44,231 bases of DNA from positions 1-44,231 of the forward strand of contig CALGNK010000008.1 in NCBI GenBank assembly GCA_937958695.1, read 5' to 3'. This document shows, piece after piece, positions 1 through 8,080 of the stretch. The first letter of the stretch is position 1; each line of letters opens with the position of its first letter. This stretch comes from an uncultured bacterium (GTDB lineage Bacteria; DUMJ01). The position numbers and the translations under genes were made by a program. Under the pieces are notes generated by a model. That model did not search any database. It saw nothing but the letters and a program-made list of their open reading frames with translations, and was not told the origin of the DNA.

Positions 1-10
1 AATCTTCCCC

Positions 11-400
11 TCATCTACAATACATCTCCTTTTGTGATGAATGATGACAACCTTCGGTAAGCTCTTCTAATTTATCCTCTTTAAATGCAGATATTATATC
101 CTTTAATATTTCAGTATTAGATCTGAGTACTGCTATTTTTGCCTCTTGGAATCCCATCAATGCTCCTGGTCCCATGCCCTGTACTATAATTACGGTTGGA
201 TTTAAGGTTAGTATTTGGTCTTTAGCCTTTCCTCTACCACCAAAGTGTTCACCAGTATTAAGTATGGTATTTATACTGATCACATTACCCTCTTCGTCTA
301 GATCGATTACTGTGAAGTAAGGGGCCCTACCAAAGTGTTCAGATATCCTAGCGTCCAATCCACTATTTTCTACTGTTGGTATAACAATCCTTTCTTTCAT
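11..400 (-). CDS. NifX/NifB-type dinitrogenase Fe-Mo cofactor family protein
   Basis: A 129-residue protein of the small stand-alone NifX/NifB C-terminal-like family (Pfam dinitrogenase iron-molybdenum cofactor biosynthesis). It carries the family opening 'IPTVENSGLDARISEHFGRA' and the 'GMGPGAL' turn, and ends in a Cys/His-rich tail (CHHSSQKEMYC) seen in many non-nitrogenase members. Such proteins bind or carry Fe-S or metal clusters; no nif genes are nearby, so a role in nitrogen fixation is not implied. The start is chosen at MKERIV because AGGAGGAT lies just upstream; the frame is open 18 codons further but without a ribosome site. Confidence 0.85.
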   Translation of the reverse strand: MKERIVIPTVENSGLDARISEHFGRAPYFTVIDLDEEGNVISINTILNTGEHFGGRGKAKDQILTLNPTVIIVQGMGPGALMGFQEAKIAVLRSNTEILKDIISAFKEDKLEELTEGCHHSSQKEMYCR

Positions 401-434
401 ATCATCCTCCTGATATTTTATTTTTATATATTTA

Positions 435-462
435 AATATATCACATATATGCATATTGTCAA
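435..462 (-). promoter_or_regulatory. Promoter of the NifX-like gene
   Basis: Reading the minus strand, TTGACA (457-462) is followed after 16 bases by TATATT (435-440). This gives a leader of about 30 bases to the SD and ATG at 400. Confidence 0.6.
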
Positions 463-542
463 TATAGTATTTTTGAAAATATCTGATTTGAAATTAGATC
501 GCTTCCTTAAGATTTAATTTTGATTAAAGATGGGGTAATTTT

Positions 543-581
543 ACAGAATTCTGTGAAATATCTAGATACTTACGTTATAAT
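543..581 (+). promoter_or_regulatory. purE promoter region with palindrome
   Basis: TATAAT at 576-581 is a good -10 for purE. The -35 region is poor but contains a perfect 12-base palindrome, ACAGAATTCTGT (543-554), placed where a repressor or activator could act. The operator role is inference. Confidence 0.45.
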
Positions 582-607
582 TGGACCAAAAAGGAGGTAT
601 CAAGTTT

Positions 608-1075
608 ATGAAGGCTGTCATTATAATGGGTTCTAAGTCTGATCTTGAATGGTCTAAAAAGATAGTTGATACTTTGAGGATCTTTGGTATTGAATCCATC
701 GTTAGAGTAGCTTCTGCCCATAAGACTCCTTTAAAGGTTTTGGAGATTATAAAGGAATACGAAAAGGAAGATGTTATATTTGTTACTGTTGCAGGTAGGA
801 GCAATGCTCTTAGTGGATTTGTTGATGCAAATACATTTAGACCAGTTATAGCTTGCCCTCCATATAGCGATAGATTTGCTGGAATGGATATTTTATCAAC
901 ATTAAGAATGCCTTCAGGTGTCTCTCCCATGACAGTTTTAGAACCTGAACAGGCTGGTCTTGCAGTTGCAAAAATATTTGCATTAATGGATAAAGAACTG
1001 GCAGAAAAGATAAGATTGTATCAAGAAAGAAAGAAGATAGAGATAGAAGAAGATGATAAAGGTGTTTTGATCTAA
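608..1075 (+). CDS. purE: 5-(carboxyamino)imidazole/AIR carboxylase PurE, class II type
   Basis: A 155-residue PurE-fold protein of purine synthesis. 'MGSKSD' and 'SAHKTP' form the nucleotide-binding site. The segment after it reads AGRSNALSG, then 'RPVIACPP' and 'LRMPSG', which is the class II pattern (animal PAICS carboxylase, Treponema PurE) rather than the class I AGGAAHLPG pattern. Class II enzymes carboxylate AIR directly with CO2 and need no PurK; no purK or other pur gene is in the window. The start at 608 follows AAGGAGGT. The next gene has its own promoter, so this appears monocistronic. Confidence 0.9.
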   Translation: MKAVIIMGSKSDLEWSKKIVDTLRIFGIESIVRVASAHKTPLKVLEIIKEYEKEDVIFVTVAGRSNALSGFVDANTFRPVIACPPYSDRFAGMDILSTLRMPSGVSPMTVLEPEQAGLAVAKIFALMDKELAEKIRLYQERKKIEIEEDDKGVLI

Positions 1076-1086
1076 GATTTTATATC

Positions 1087-1098
1087 TTATGTTATAAT
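1087..1098 (+). promoter_or_regulatory. Extended -10 promoter, apparently leaderless mntA transcript
   Basis: TATGTTATAATC contains a TGn-TATAAT extended -10 with TATAAT at 1093-1098. The ATG at 1107 is only 9 bases downstream, so the transcript should have almost no 5' leader, and no SD is present. Confidence 0.55.
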
Positions 1099-1106
1099 CA
1101 TAATTT

Positions 1107-1535
1107 ATGAATAAGCTTGATAGACTTACAGAAATCTGTCAGAGATATGATATTGGGTTAGCTTATCTTTTTGGATCACAGAAGGAAAATGCCTTAAAGA
1201 TATTAGAAGGAGAAGAGGTAGAGATTAAAGACCCTTTAGCTGATATAGACGTTGGGATAGTATTTATTAAAAATATTGATAATGTCCCGGAAAGGTATAA
1301 GCTCTATGCAAATGTATACAATGATCTAGAGGATTTATTTAAGCCATATCATTTAGACTTAGTTTTTCTTCAGGAGTGTCATTCTGTTTTCCAGGTAGAA
1401 GCTATTAAAGGTATATGTGTGTATAGCATCTCGGAAGAATTTAAAGATAAATACGAGATTGAAATACTTAGAAGATCTGCGGATTTTAAATATGTGTTGG
1501 ATAAATATTATGAAGAAGCTTTAGAAAACTATTGA
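1107..1535 (+). CDS. MNT-type nucleotidyltransferase (MntA-like antitoxin)
   Basis: A 142-residue nucleotidyltransferase-fold protein. 'YLFGSQ' gives the GS of the catalytic GS...DxD motif and 'ADIDVG' the metal-binding Asp pair. The spacing is long: 21 residues separate GS from DID against about 10 in most MntA proteins, owing to an acidic insert (ILEGEEVEIKD). In the MNT/HEPN systems the MNT partner AMPylates the HEPN toxin on a Tyr and neutralises it. The downstream HEPN gene overlaps or abuts this stop, as is usual for the pair. Confidence 0.8.
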   Translation: MNKLDRLTEICQRYDIGLAYLFGSQKENALKILEGEEVEIKDPLADIDVGIVFIKNIDNVPERYKLYANVYNDLEDLFKPYHLDLVFLQECHSVFQVEAIKGICVYSISEEFKDKYEIEILRRSADFKYVLDKYYEEALENY

Positions 1536-1537
1536 TT

Positions 1538-1978
1538 ATGATAAATAAGCAATTTATTAATGAGAGATTATTATTAATAGATTCTTTTCTCAAAGAGTTA
1601 CATAAGTTAGCCTCTTTGGACAAGAATTCTTTTATTTCTCAGAAACTAAATACCGCTGCATGCGAAAGCTTTCTTAGAAGGACATTAGAGGCAATCTTTG
1701 ATATAGGGAGACATATTTTAGCTAAAACTGGTTATATAGATATGGCAACAGAGTATAAATCCATAGCCAAGGGATTGGTAGAAATTCACGTAGTAGATAA
1801 AAAATTAGGGGAAAAACTAATACAGATGGCAGGATATAGAAACAGATTGGTTCATATGTATAACTTGGTCAGTGATGAGGAGCTCTATCAGATAATTCAA
1901 TCTGATCTAAAAGATATAGAAGAATTTGTTTCTGCAATAAAAAGTTTTACACAAAGATCCGCATCTTATAATAGCTGA
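1538..1978 (+). CDS. HEPN-domain HepT-like toxin (DUF86)
   Basis: An all-helical HEPN protein of about 146 residues, likely an RNase toxin. The RX4HXY signature is seen as RNRLVHMY near residue 110, holding the catalytic Arg and His and the Tyr that the MNT partner modifies. It could start at ATG 1538 or at TTG 1532, which overlaps the mntA-like stop by four bases. It is translationally coupled to the MNT gene and forms the toxin half of the pair. Confidence 0.8.
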   Translation: MINKQFINERLLLIDSFLKELHKLASLDKNSFISQKLNTAACESFLRRTLEAIFDIGRHILAKTGYIDMATEYKSIAKGLVEIHVVDKKLGEKLIQMAGYRNRLVHMYNLVSDEELYQIIQSDLKDIEEFVSAIKSFTQRSASYNS

Positions 1979-2003
1979 ATTAGCAGTTTACTTTAACTTC
2001 TTG

Positions 2004-2030
2004 GCAAGATTGTCAGGGGCTCTGTCTTGC
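2004..2030. repeat. Inverted repeat after the first TA pair
   Basis: GCAAGA (2004-2009) pairs with TCTTGC (2025-2030), and an inner CAG/CTG extends the helix. It sits between hepT and the 6S promoter. There is no T-run after it, so it is not a classical terminator. Confidence 0.4.
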
Positions 2031-2039
2031 GTAAACATA

Positions 2040-2068
2040 TTGAAGTTATTTTATTGTTGTGATATTAT
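2040..2068 (+). promoter_or_regulatory. 6S RNA promoter
   Basis: TTGAAG (2040-2045), a 17-base spacer and TATTAT (2063-2068) form a near-consensus housekeeping promoter. The predicted start near 2075-2080 matches the 5' end of the 6S RNA helix. Confidence 0.75.
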
Positions 2069-2079
2069 ATAAGTAGAAA

Positions 2080-2257
2080 ATAAACCCTGCCATGTGCGAG
2101 TTGCGCAAGACGTGTTCCGAGCCAACACTCACACGTGGCGTGCCTAACTCCAAGGGTGGATTAGAGGCTTCGAAAGAAGCTTCATGAAGCCTTTGGGAGG
2201 GCACAAAAGTTGTTTCCGGGGTTCGGGAACAAAGCGCATACGGCATGGCGGGGTTTT
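2080..2257 (+). ncRNA. ssrS: 6S RNA
   Basis: About 178 nt closed by a terminal helix: AAACCCTGCCATG (from 2082) pairs with CATGGCGGGGTTT ending at 2256-2257. The 5' side contains GAGCC-A-A then CACGTGGCGTGCC, as in the conserved left arm of 6S RNA. The 3' side contains GGGTTCGGGAACAAAGCG and CGGCATGGCGGGG, matching the right arm. A distal hairpin is formed by AGGCTTC/GAAGCCT. 6S RNA mimics an open promoter and sequesters sigma-70-type RNA polymerase. The SD of the next gene starts directly after the terminal helix, so read-through could make one transcript with the rarA cluster. A link of 6S RNA genes with rarA is, as I recall, known in Gram-positive genomes. Confidence 0.85.
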
Positions 2258-2269
2258 AAGGAGATTTTT

Positions 2270-2563
2270 ATGGGTCTATTTTCTAGACTTTTTCAGAGGA
2301 AGCCTCAAGAAAGTAGAGATTTTTATTATACTGTAAAGTGTAAACGCTGTGGAGAGGAAATAAGGGTGAGATTGGACAAATTGAGTGAGCCTTCTCCAGA
2401 GTATGATGAAAAAGGAAGGGTAAGTCATTATATCTATAGGAAGGATGTTTTGGGGCAGAAGTGTTTTAATCTGATCCATGTAGAGTTTGTATTAAGTCCA
2501 AGTTTTGAGATAGTCTCTTCCGAAGTTACAGGAGGAATTTTAATAGAACCAGATGTTAAGTGA
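2270..2563 (+). CDS. Small CxxC protein of unknown function
   Basis: I do not recognise a named family. It has 97 residues with an amphipathic start (MGLFSRLFQRK) and a CKRCGEE knuckle near residue 25 that could be half a zinc site; a third Cys lies in 'GQKCF'. The C-terminal half is predicted beta-rich (HVEFVLSPSFEIVSSEV). AAGGAG at 2258-2263 sets the start at 2270; an in-frame ATG at 2210 lies inside the 6S RNA and is rejected. Its last 11 bases overlap the RseC-like gene, so the two are probably coupled. Confidence 0.7.
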   Translation: MGLFSRLFQRKPQESRDFYYTVKCKRCGEEIRVRLDKLSEPSPEYDEKGRVSHYIYRKDVLGQKCFNLIHVEFVLSPSFEIVSSEVTGGILIEPDVK

Positions 2564-2951
2564 ACCAGAAACGATTGGAAGAGTAGTAAGAATTGATGGA
2601 GAATTTGCAGAGGTTGCTATCCCTAGAAGTGAAAGGTGTAAATCTTGTGGAATTTGTCCTTTCAGTGGAAATGATAGCGTTTTGTTGAGGATTCAGATGA
2701 ATGCTCCTGTTAAGGTTGGAGATAGGGTAAAGATAAGGACGGAGGATAGGTATGTTATCCTATCAGCCTTTATCTTATATATATTTCCTATTATTGCATT
2801 ATTAGTAGGGTATCTTGTAGGAAACTTAATCTTTTCCTCTGAGATTTTTAAAGTCATTTTTGGTTTTTTGTCTATGGGTTTATCTTTTTGGGTAAATAGA
2901 ATTATTGACAAAAAGGTTAAATTCCCACAGATAGTGGAACCGATAGAATAG
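2553..2951 (+). CDS. RseC/MucC-like membrane protein
   Basis: A 132-residue protein of the SoxR-reducing-system RseC family. The cytoplasmic N-terminal part is beta-rich with a Cys cluster, C-KSC-GIC (residues 29-35), in the position where RseC proteins have Cys ligands. Two transmembrane helices follow (about 69-90 and 97-113) and a short basic tail. RseC works with Rnf-type electron transport to keep SoxR reduced in enterobacteria; here no rnf or sigE genes are near, so only family membership is claimed. Confidence 0.8.
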   Translation: MLSEPETIGRVVRIDGEFAEVAIPRSERCKSCGICPFSGNDSVLLRIQMNAPVKVGDRVKIRTEDRYVILSAFILYIFPIIALLVGYLVGNLIFSSEIFKVIFGFLSMGLSFWVNRIIDKKVKFPQIVEPIE

Positions 2952-2961
2952 GGAGGAATAG

Positions 2962-3210
2962 TTGCCAGTATTATTATGGTTAATATTTGTGATTATTATT
3001 CTTGCCTTTTGGCTAATAGGAAGGAGTAGGCAGAAGAATCAGAAAAAATGTCCGTTTTGTGGGAGGATGATTCCGAAAGATGCGGACAACTGCCCATACT
3101 GCGGAAAGGGTTTGTCTGAGACATGCCCATATTGTGGGATGCCATTAGAGCCTAATTGGGGGGTTTGTCCTTATTGTGGGAAAAAGGTTGAGAGACGAAG
3201 GCTAGTGTAG
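2962..3210 (+). CDS. Membrane-anchored double zinc ribbon protein
   Basis: An 82-residue protein with one N-terminal transmembrane helix (about residues 3-20, 'LLWLIFVIIILAFWLIG') followed by two zinc ribbons made of four CPYCG-type knuckles. The start is TTG at 2962 behind GGGAGGA (2951-2957); no ATG is available. It lies 10 bases after the RseC-like gene and 4 bases before rarA, in the same operon. The function of such DZR proteins is generally unknown. Confidence 0.8.
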   Translation: MPVLLWLIFVIIILAFWLIGRSRQKNQKKCPFCGRMIPKDADNCPYCGKGLSETCPYCGMPLEPNWGVCPYCGKKVERRRLV

Positions 3211-3214
3211 TTTT

Positions 3215-4504
3215 ATGAGTGATCTCTTTGATTTTGGTTTAAAGAAAGATTCACCATTAGCTGTAAGGCTAAGGCCAAATAGTCTTGAGGAATTTTTAGG
3301 ACAGAGACATCTCCTTAAGGATAATGGTTTTATAAGGAGAATTATAGAGAGAAAAGAACCTCCACCTTCCCTTATCCTTTGGGGCCCTCCAGGTTGTGGA
3401 AAGACTACCCTTGCCCTTATAATTGCCAAGAATTCTAATTGTAAATTTGTAAGAGTAAATGCTGTCCTTAGCGGGGTTAGCGAGCTTAAGAAGATATTTG
3501 GAGAGTCCGAAGAGTATAGAAGGCTTTATGGGAAGGGAACTATCATCTTTATAGATGAGATACATAGATTTAATAGAGCACAGCAGGATGTTCTACTTCC
3601 CTATGTGGAGGATGGTTCTATAATACTCATTGGAGCTACAACAGAGAATCCGTACTTTACACTTAACAATACATTAATCTCTAGGTGCAGGGTATTAAAG
3701 CTTGAACCATTAACCGATGAGGATATCTCTATTATTATAGATAGGGCAATGACCGATGAAAGAGGGTTAAAACATCTTAACTTGAAACTTACTGATTCTG
3801 CCAAATCCCTTATAATAAGGTACGCTAATAATGATGCAAGACAAGCTTTAAATCTTCTTGAAGAGTCCGCATTACTTGTCTCAAGTGAAAAGAGGATTAC
3901 AATTGAACCAGAAGATGTTGAAAGACTCTTTACTGAAAGAATTTTTAGGTATGATGAGCATGGAGATGAACACTATAACCTTATATCTGCCTTTATAAAA
4001 AGCTTGAGGGGTTCTGACCCAGATGCGAGCGTTTACTGGCTTGTCAGGATGATAGATTCTGGAGAAGATCCGAGGTTTATAGCTCGTCGGATGATTATTC
4101 AGTCTGCTGAAGATGTGGGTAATGCGGACCCTATGGCTTTAGTAGTTGCGGTGAGTGCTAGTCAGGCATTAGAATATGTAGGATTGCCAGAGGCTATAAT
4201 ACCTTTAGCTCAGGCAGCGATATATATAGCATGTGCACCTAAGAGTAATTCTGTTTATAGAGCTATATCTAAGGTTAGAGAAGATCTAAAGAGTGAGGTA
4301 TTAGGAGATGTTCCCAAGCATCTTAGGAATGTTAGAGATTCGGGTTATGTATATCCGCACGACTATCCTGACCACTTTGTATTACAGGATTATTTGCCGA
4401 GAGAACTTTCGGGAAGAAGATACTATGAGCCTTCTAATGAAGGCTTAGAGAAGGAGATAAAGGAGAGATTAAATTTTTTATGGAAAGGAAGAAAGATTTT
4501 CTAG
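3215..4504 (+). CDS. rarA: Replication-associated recombination ATPase RarA/MgsA
   Basis: A 429-residue AAA+ protein, normal length for RarA. Walker A GPPGCGKT is at residues 57-64 and Walker B 'IFIDEIHRF' around D114-E115, followed by the RarA hallmark 'NRAQQD' and sensor 'GATTENPYF'. The C-terminal tetramerisation region contains '[10 protein letters not shown]' and 'GLPEA'. RarA acts at stalled forks and in recombination. It is co-directional with the zinc ribbon gene upstream and rho 13 bases downstream. Confidence 0.96.
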   Translation: MSDLFDFGLKKDSPLAVRLRPNSLEEFLGQRHLLKDNGFIRRIIERKEPPPSLILWGPPGCGKTTLALIIAKNSNCKFVRVNAVLSGVSELKKIFGESEEYRRLYGKGTIIFIDEIHRFNRAQQDVLLPYVEDGSIILIGATTENPYFTLNNTLISRCRVLKLEPLTDEDISIIIDRAMTDERGLKHLNLKLTDSAKSLIIRYANNDARQALNLLEESALLVSSEKRITIEPEDVERLFTERIFRYDEHGDEHYNLISAFIKSLRGSDPDASVYWLVRMIDSGEDPRFIARRMIIQSAEDVGNADPMALVVAVSASQALEYVGLPEAIIPLAQAAIYIACAPKSNSVYRAISKVREDLKSEVLGDVPKHLRNVRDSGYVYPHDYPDHFVLQDYLPRELSGRRYYEPSNEGLEKEIKERLNFLWKGRKIF

Positions 4505-4517
4505 GAGGTGTAAAGTT

Positions 4518-5867
4518 TTGCTCACGTTAGAAGAAATAAAGAACAAAAGGATACTTGAACTCTTCGAAATAGCAAAGGAACTAGGTATAACTGGAGCTAG
4601 AAGGATGCATAAGAAAGATCTAGCAGAAAAGATATACGAGGTCCTAAAAGAGCGTGAAGAGGAAGAGAAAAAGAAGGAAGAGGCTATTAAAAAGGAACAA
4701 GAGGTAAAGGCGCAGGAGGTCCAAATTACTCAGCCTACAGAAGCTCTCGCAGAAGCTGTGGGGGAAGCCAGAGAAGGAATCCTTGAGATCTTACCTGATG
4801 GATATGGGTTCTTGAGACACAATGGCTACGTCCCTACCTCTCAAGATATATACGTCTCACAGTCCCAGATCAGGAGGTTGGGGCTTAGGATGGGCGATCT
4901 TATAAGGGGTCCTATAAGACTACCCCAGACCCAAGAGAAGTACCCTGCCCTTTTGAGGGTGGAGACTGTTAATGGGGTGCCAATTGATAGAGCTAGGATT
5001 AGACCTCATTTTGATGATCTAACTCCTATATATCCTATAGAGAGACTTGTAATGGAGTCAGATCCAAAAGACATAACTACTAGGATGATTGATCTTATAT
5101 CTCCATTGGGGAAGGGCCAGAGAGGACTTATCGTTTCTCCACCTAAGGCAGGAAAGACAACTGTTCTTAAGAAGATAGCCAATAGTATTGCCATTAACCA
5201 TCCAGAGGTCCATCTTATAGTCTTACTAATAGATGAGAGACCTGAAGAGGTTACAGATATGGAACGTTCAGTGAAGGGAGAAGTGATAAGTTCCACTTTT
5301 GATGAACCACCTGAGCAACATGTAAGGGTTGCAGAGTTAGTCCTAGAAAGGGCTAAGAGATTGGTGGAAATGAAGAAGGACGTAGTAATACTTCTTGATA
5401 GTCTCACCCGTCTTGCTAGAGCTTATAACCATGTAGTTCCTCCAACAGGTAGAACCCTCTCTGGTGGATTGGATGCTACTGCATTAAGAGGGCCAAAGAA
5501 GTTCTTTGGATCTGCTAGGAATATAGAGGAAGGGGGTAGTCTTACCATTATAGCCACTGCACTTGTAGATACGGGAAGTAGGATGGACGATGTGATATAT
5601 GAAGAGTTCAAGGGAACTGGTAATATGGAGATACATCTTGATCGTAGACTTGCCGATAAGAGGATATTCCCAGCTATAGATGTTAGGATGTCAGGAACGA
5701 GAAAAGAGGAATTGCTCTATTCTGAGGAAGAGTTGAAGAAGGTTTGGCTATTGAGGAAGATGTTAAGCGCTATAGATTCAGAGGATATTACAGAGATTCT
5801 TATAGAACAGCTTTCTAAGTATAGAAGAAACGAAGACTTCCTTAGAAACCTAAGGGCTGTTGCCTAA
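4518..5867 (+). CDS. rho: Transcription termination factor Rho
   Basis: A 449-residue hexameric RNA helicase. The N-terminal Rho_N helix bundle (residues 1-50) is followed by a charged linker, then the cold-shock-like RNA site around '[20 protein letters not shown]' (residues 93-112). The ATPase core has Walker A PPKAGKT (K213), '[15 protein letters not shown]' and the Q-loop region 'GTRKEELL'. Start is TTG 4518 behind AGGAGGTG. Many genes in this window lack a good T-run terminator, so Rho is likely important here. Confidence 0.97.
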   Translation: MLTLEEIKNKRILELFEIAKELGITGARRMHKKDLAEKIYEVLKEREEEEKKKEEAIKKEQEVKAQEVQITQPTEALAEAVGEAREGILEILPDGYGFLRHNGYVPTSQDIYVSQSQIRRLGLRMGDLIRGPIRLPQTQEKYPALLRVETVNGVPIDRARIRPHFDDLTPIYPIERLVMESDPKDITTRMIDLISPLGKGQRGLIVSPPKAGKTTVLKKIANSIAINHPEVHLIVLLIDERPEEVTDMERSVKGEVISSTFDEPPEQHVRVAELVLERAKRLVEMKKDVVILLDSLTRLARAYNHVVPPTGRTLSGGLDATALRGPKKFFGSARNIEEGGSLTIIATALVDTGSRMDDVIYEEFKGTGNMEIHLDRRLADKRIFPAIDVRMSGTRKEELLYSEEELKKVWLLRKMLSAIDSEDITEILIEQLSKYRRNEDFLRNLRAVA

Positions 5868-5883
5868 CTTATCCCTTCTTTTG

Positions 5884-5892
5884 TGGTATAAT
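5884..5892 (+). promoter_or_regulatory. Extended -10 promoter of the amino acid ABC operon
   Basis: TGGTATAAT is a perfect TGn-TATAAT extended -10 (TATAAT 5887-5892) with no good -35. It lies 28 bases before the ATG at 5920, whose SD is GGAGGTG. Confidence 0.6.
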
Positions 5893-5919
5893 TTTTAAAA
5901 AAGATGGAGGTGTATTTTT

Positions 5920-6675
5920 ATGTCTAGGTATTTAGTATTGTTTTTGCTTTTTTGTATACTATTTTCTACAGTAGCATGGTCTAAGAGTATAATAGATGAG
6001 ATAAAAGCTAGGGGAGAGCTTGTAGTTGGTAGTGATGCAGCGTACCCACCATTTGAATTTGTAGATAAGGATGGGAATATTGTAGGGATAGATATAGATA
6101 TAGTTAAGGCAATAGCGGATCATCTTGGTGTAAAGCTTAGAGTTGTGAATACAAGTTTTGATGGTATCATACCAGCCCTCTTAGCCAAGAAGTTTGATAT
6201 TATTATCTCTGCAATGACTATAACCCCAGAAAGGGCTAAACAGGTAGACTTTTCTATCCCCTACTACAATGCAGGTCAACTTATAACGGTAAGAGAGGAT
6301 GATAATAGGATAAAGAGTGAGAAAGACCTGCAGGGCAAGATAGTGGCGGTTCAGTTAGGAACAACAGGACAGTTCTATGCAGAATCTCTACCTGGGATAA
6401 AGGAGATTAGGAAGTTTGAAACTGTAGATGGTGCATTCTTAGAGCTTAAAAATGGAAGAGTAGATGCAGTAATAGCTGATGATCTAACATCTCTAGCATT
6501 TGTTAGAAGTACTAAGGGACTTAAGGTTATAAACAAACTCCTTACCAAGGAACAGTATGGGATAGCTGTTCGCAAGGAGGATAAGGCGCTTTTAAGAGAG
6601 ATAAATATAGTTATAGCAAGATTAAAGAAGGAAGGGGTTATAGAAAAGCTCAGAGAGAAATGGGCTAATTGGTAA
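5920..6675 (+). CDS. Polar amino acid ABC transporter, substrate-binding protein
   Basis: A 251-residue family 3 solute-binding protein. A signal peptide (about residues 1-22, hydrophobic 'YLVLFLLFCILFSTVAW') has no clear lipobox, so it is secreted or membrane-tethered rather than a typical lipoprotein. The mature part starts 'IKARGELVVGSDAAYPPFEF' and contains 'FDIIISAMTITPERAKQVDFS', the family signature. Arg and Asp residues in the pocket fit an alpha-amino acid ligand; the exact amino acid cannot be read. It is the first gene of a three-gene importer operon. Confidence 0.93.
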   Translation: MSRYLVLFLLFCILFSTVAWSKSIIDEIKARGELVVGSDAAYPPFEFVDKDGNIVGIDIDIVKAIADHLGVKLRVVNTSFDGIIPALLAKKFDIIISAMTITPERAKQVDFSIPYYNAGQLITVREDDNRIKSEKDLQGKIVAVQLGTTGQFYAESLPGIKEIRKFETVDGAFLELKNGRVDAVIADDLTSLAFVRSTKGLKVINKLLTKEQYGIAVRKEDKALLREINIVIARLKKEGVIEKLREKWANW

Positions 6676-6684
6676 AATTGATTT

Positions 6685-7347
6685 ATGACTAATGAGCCTT
6701 TCTTTCCCTTTTTAAGAAGTATACTCCCCCTTTTGGGGAAGGGTGCTTTAATGACCGTAGAACTTACCATTATTTCGGTAGGGATAGGGGTAATTATTGG
6801 TATCTTTGGTGGGATAGCTAGGGTTTCAAGAAATCCAATTCTTCTTGTGCCTTCTACTATATACGTAGAAGTAATAAGGGGAACTCCTCTTTTAGCACAA
6901 CTATTCCTTGTCTATTTTGGACTTCCTTCTTTAGGGATAAATCTACCGCCATTTACCGCTGCGGTTATTGCTATGGGTATAAATAGTGGTGCCTATGTTA
7001 CTGAGATATTTAGGGGAGGAATTCAATCTATAGAAAGGGGGCAAATGGAAGCGGCAAGGTCTCTTGGTTTATCTTACCTTCAGGCTATGAGATATATAAT
7101 TCTCCCTCAGGCCTTTAAAAGGATACTCCCACCTTTGGGAAATGAGTTTATTGCTATGTTGAAGGACTCTTCTCTTGCCTCTACCATAGCAATAGCAGAA
7201 CTTATGAGGGTAGGAAGAGAAATTACTAGTAGGACATTTAGAAGTTTTGAGGTCTTGACTGTTGTTGCCCTTTTGTATCTAGCAATCACCTTACCACTTT
7301 CTCTAATTGTTAGATATGCGGAGAGGAGAATGAGTGTAAGTGATTAG
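6685..7347 (+). CDS. Polar amino acid ABC transporter, permease
   Basis: A 220-residue HisM/GlnP-type permease with about five transmembrane helices. It carries the EAA coupling loop '[22 protein letters not shown]' region (about residues 122-144), where the ATPase docks, and the family motif '[16 protein letters not shown]'. It follows the binding protein by 9 bases and overlaps the ATPase gene by 8 bases. A single permease gene implies a homodimeric channel. Confidence 0.95.
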   Translation: MTNEPFFPFLRSILPLLGKGALMTVELTIISVGIGVIIGIFGGIARVSRNPILLVPSTIYVEVIRGTPLLAQLFLVYFGLPSLGINLPPFTAAVIAMGINSGAYVTEIFRGGIQSIERGQMEAARSLGLSYLQAMRYIILPQAFKRILPPLGNEFIAMLKDSSLASTIAIAELMRVGREITSRTFRSFEVLTVVALLYLAITLPLSLIVRYAERRMSVSD

Positions 7348-8068
7348 ACTAGAAAAGATATACAAAAGATTTGGTAGGTTAGAGGTTCTTAGAGGGGTAG
7401 ACCTCAATATTGATAAAGGTGAGGTTGTTGTGATTATAGGACCTAGTGGTGCTGGGAAAAGTACTCTTTTAAGATGTATAAATCTTCTTGAGAGACCAAC
7501 TTCTGGCAGGGTAATATTTGAAGGGGTAGATATAACAAGGATGGATGGAAGGGATATAGATAAGGTCAGGGAGAGGATTGGTATGGTCTTTCAACATATA
7601 AATCTCTTTAATCATCTAAACGTTATGGATAATGTTATTCTTGCACCTATGAAAGTAAAGGGCTTATCTAGGAGAGAAGCTGAACAGATTGCCAGGTCTC
7701 TATTGGAAAGAATGGGACTAGAGGATAAGTTATATGCTTATCCAAGCCAGTTATCTGGTGGTCAGAGGCAGAGAGTTGCTATAGCAAGGGCTTTGGCAAT
7801 GCAACCAGATATAATGCTTTTTGACGAACCAACCTCTGCGTTAGATCCAGAGATGATAAAAGAGGTCCTTGATGTTATGAAGACCCTGGTAAATGATGGG
7901 ATGACAATGGCTATAGTTACTCATGAGATGGGTTTTGCAAAAGAAGTGGCATCTAGAATAATATTTATGGATGATGGCTGTATTATAGAGGAAGGGGCTC
8001 CTAAAGAGATCTTTTCTAATCCAAAAGAGGAAAGAACAGCTATGTTCTTGAGTAAAATTCTTTACTAG
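7340..8068 (+). CDS. Polar amino acid ABC transporter, ATPase (GlnQ type)
   Basis: A 242-residue ABC ATPase. Walker [10 protein letters not shown] is at residues 34-42, the Q-loop is in 'VFQHINLF', the signature is [15 protein letters not shown], and Walker B '[15 protein letters not shown]' is followed by the switch His in 'VTHEMGFA'. The GTG start at 7340 overlaps the permease stop, giving translational coupling. It supplies ATP-driven energy for the importer. secD follows after 12 bases with its own SD, so transcription may continue into the sec operon. Confidence 0.96.
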   Translation: MIRLEKIYKRFGRLEVLRGVDLNIDKGEVVVIIGPSGAGKSTLLRCINLLERPTSGRVIFEGVDITRMDGRDIDKVRERIGMVFQHINLFNHLNVMDNVILAPMKVKGLSRREAEQIARSLLERMGLEDKLYAYPSQLSGGQRQRVAIARALAMQPDIMLFDEPTSALDPEMIKEVLDVMKTLVNDGMTMAIVTHEMGFAKEVASRIIFMDDGCIIEEGAPKEIFSNPKEERTAMFLSKILY

Positions 8069-8080
8069 TAGGAGGGTAAT

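Noticed and set aside
11-400. Evidence for nitrogen fixation
   Set aside because: Stand-alone NifX/NifB-like small proteins are common outside diazotrophs, and no nifHDK genes are seen.
2046-2246. Minus-strand reading frame opposite the 6S RNA
   Set aside because: It lies over a structured RNA with a consensus promoter on the other strand and has no SD or family resemblance.
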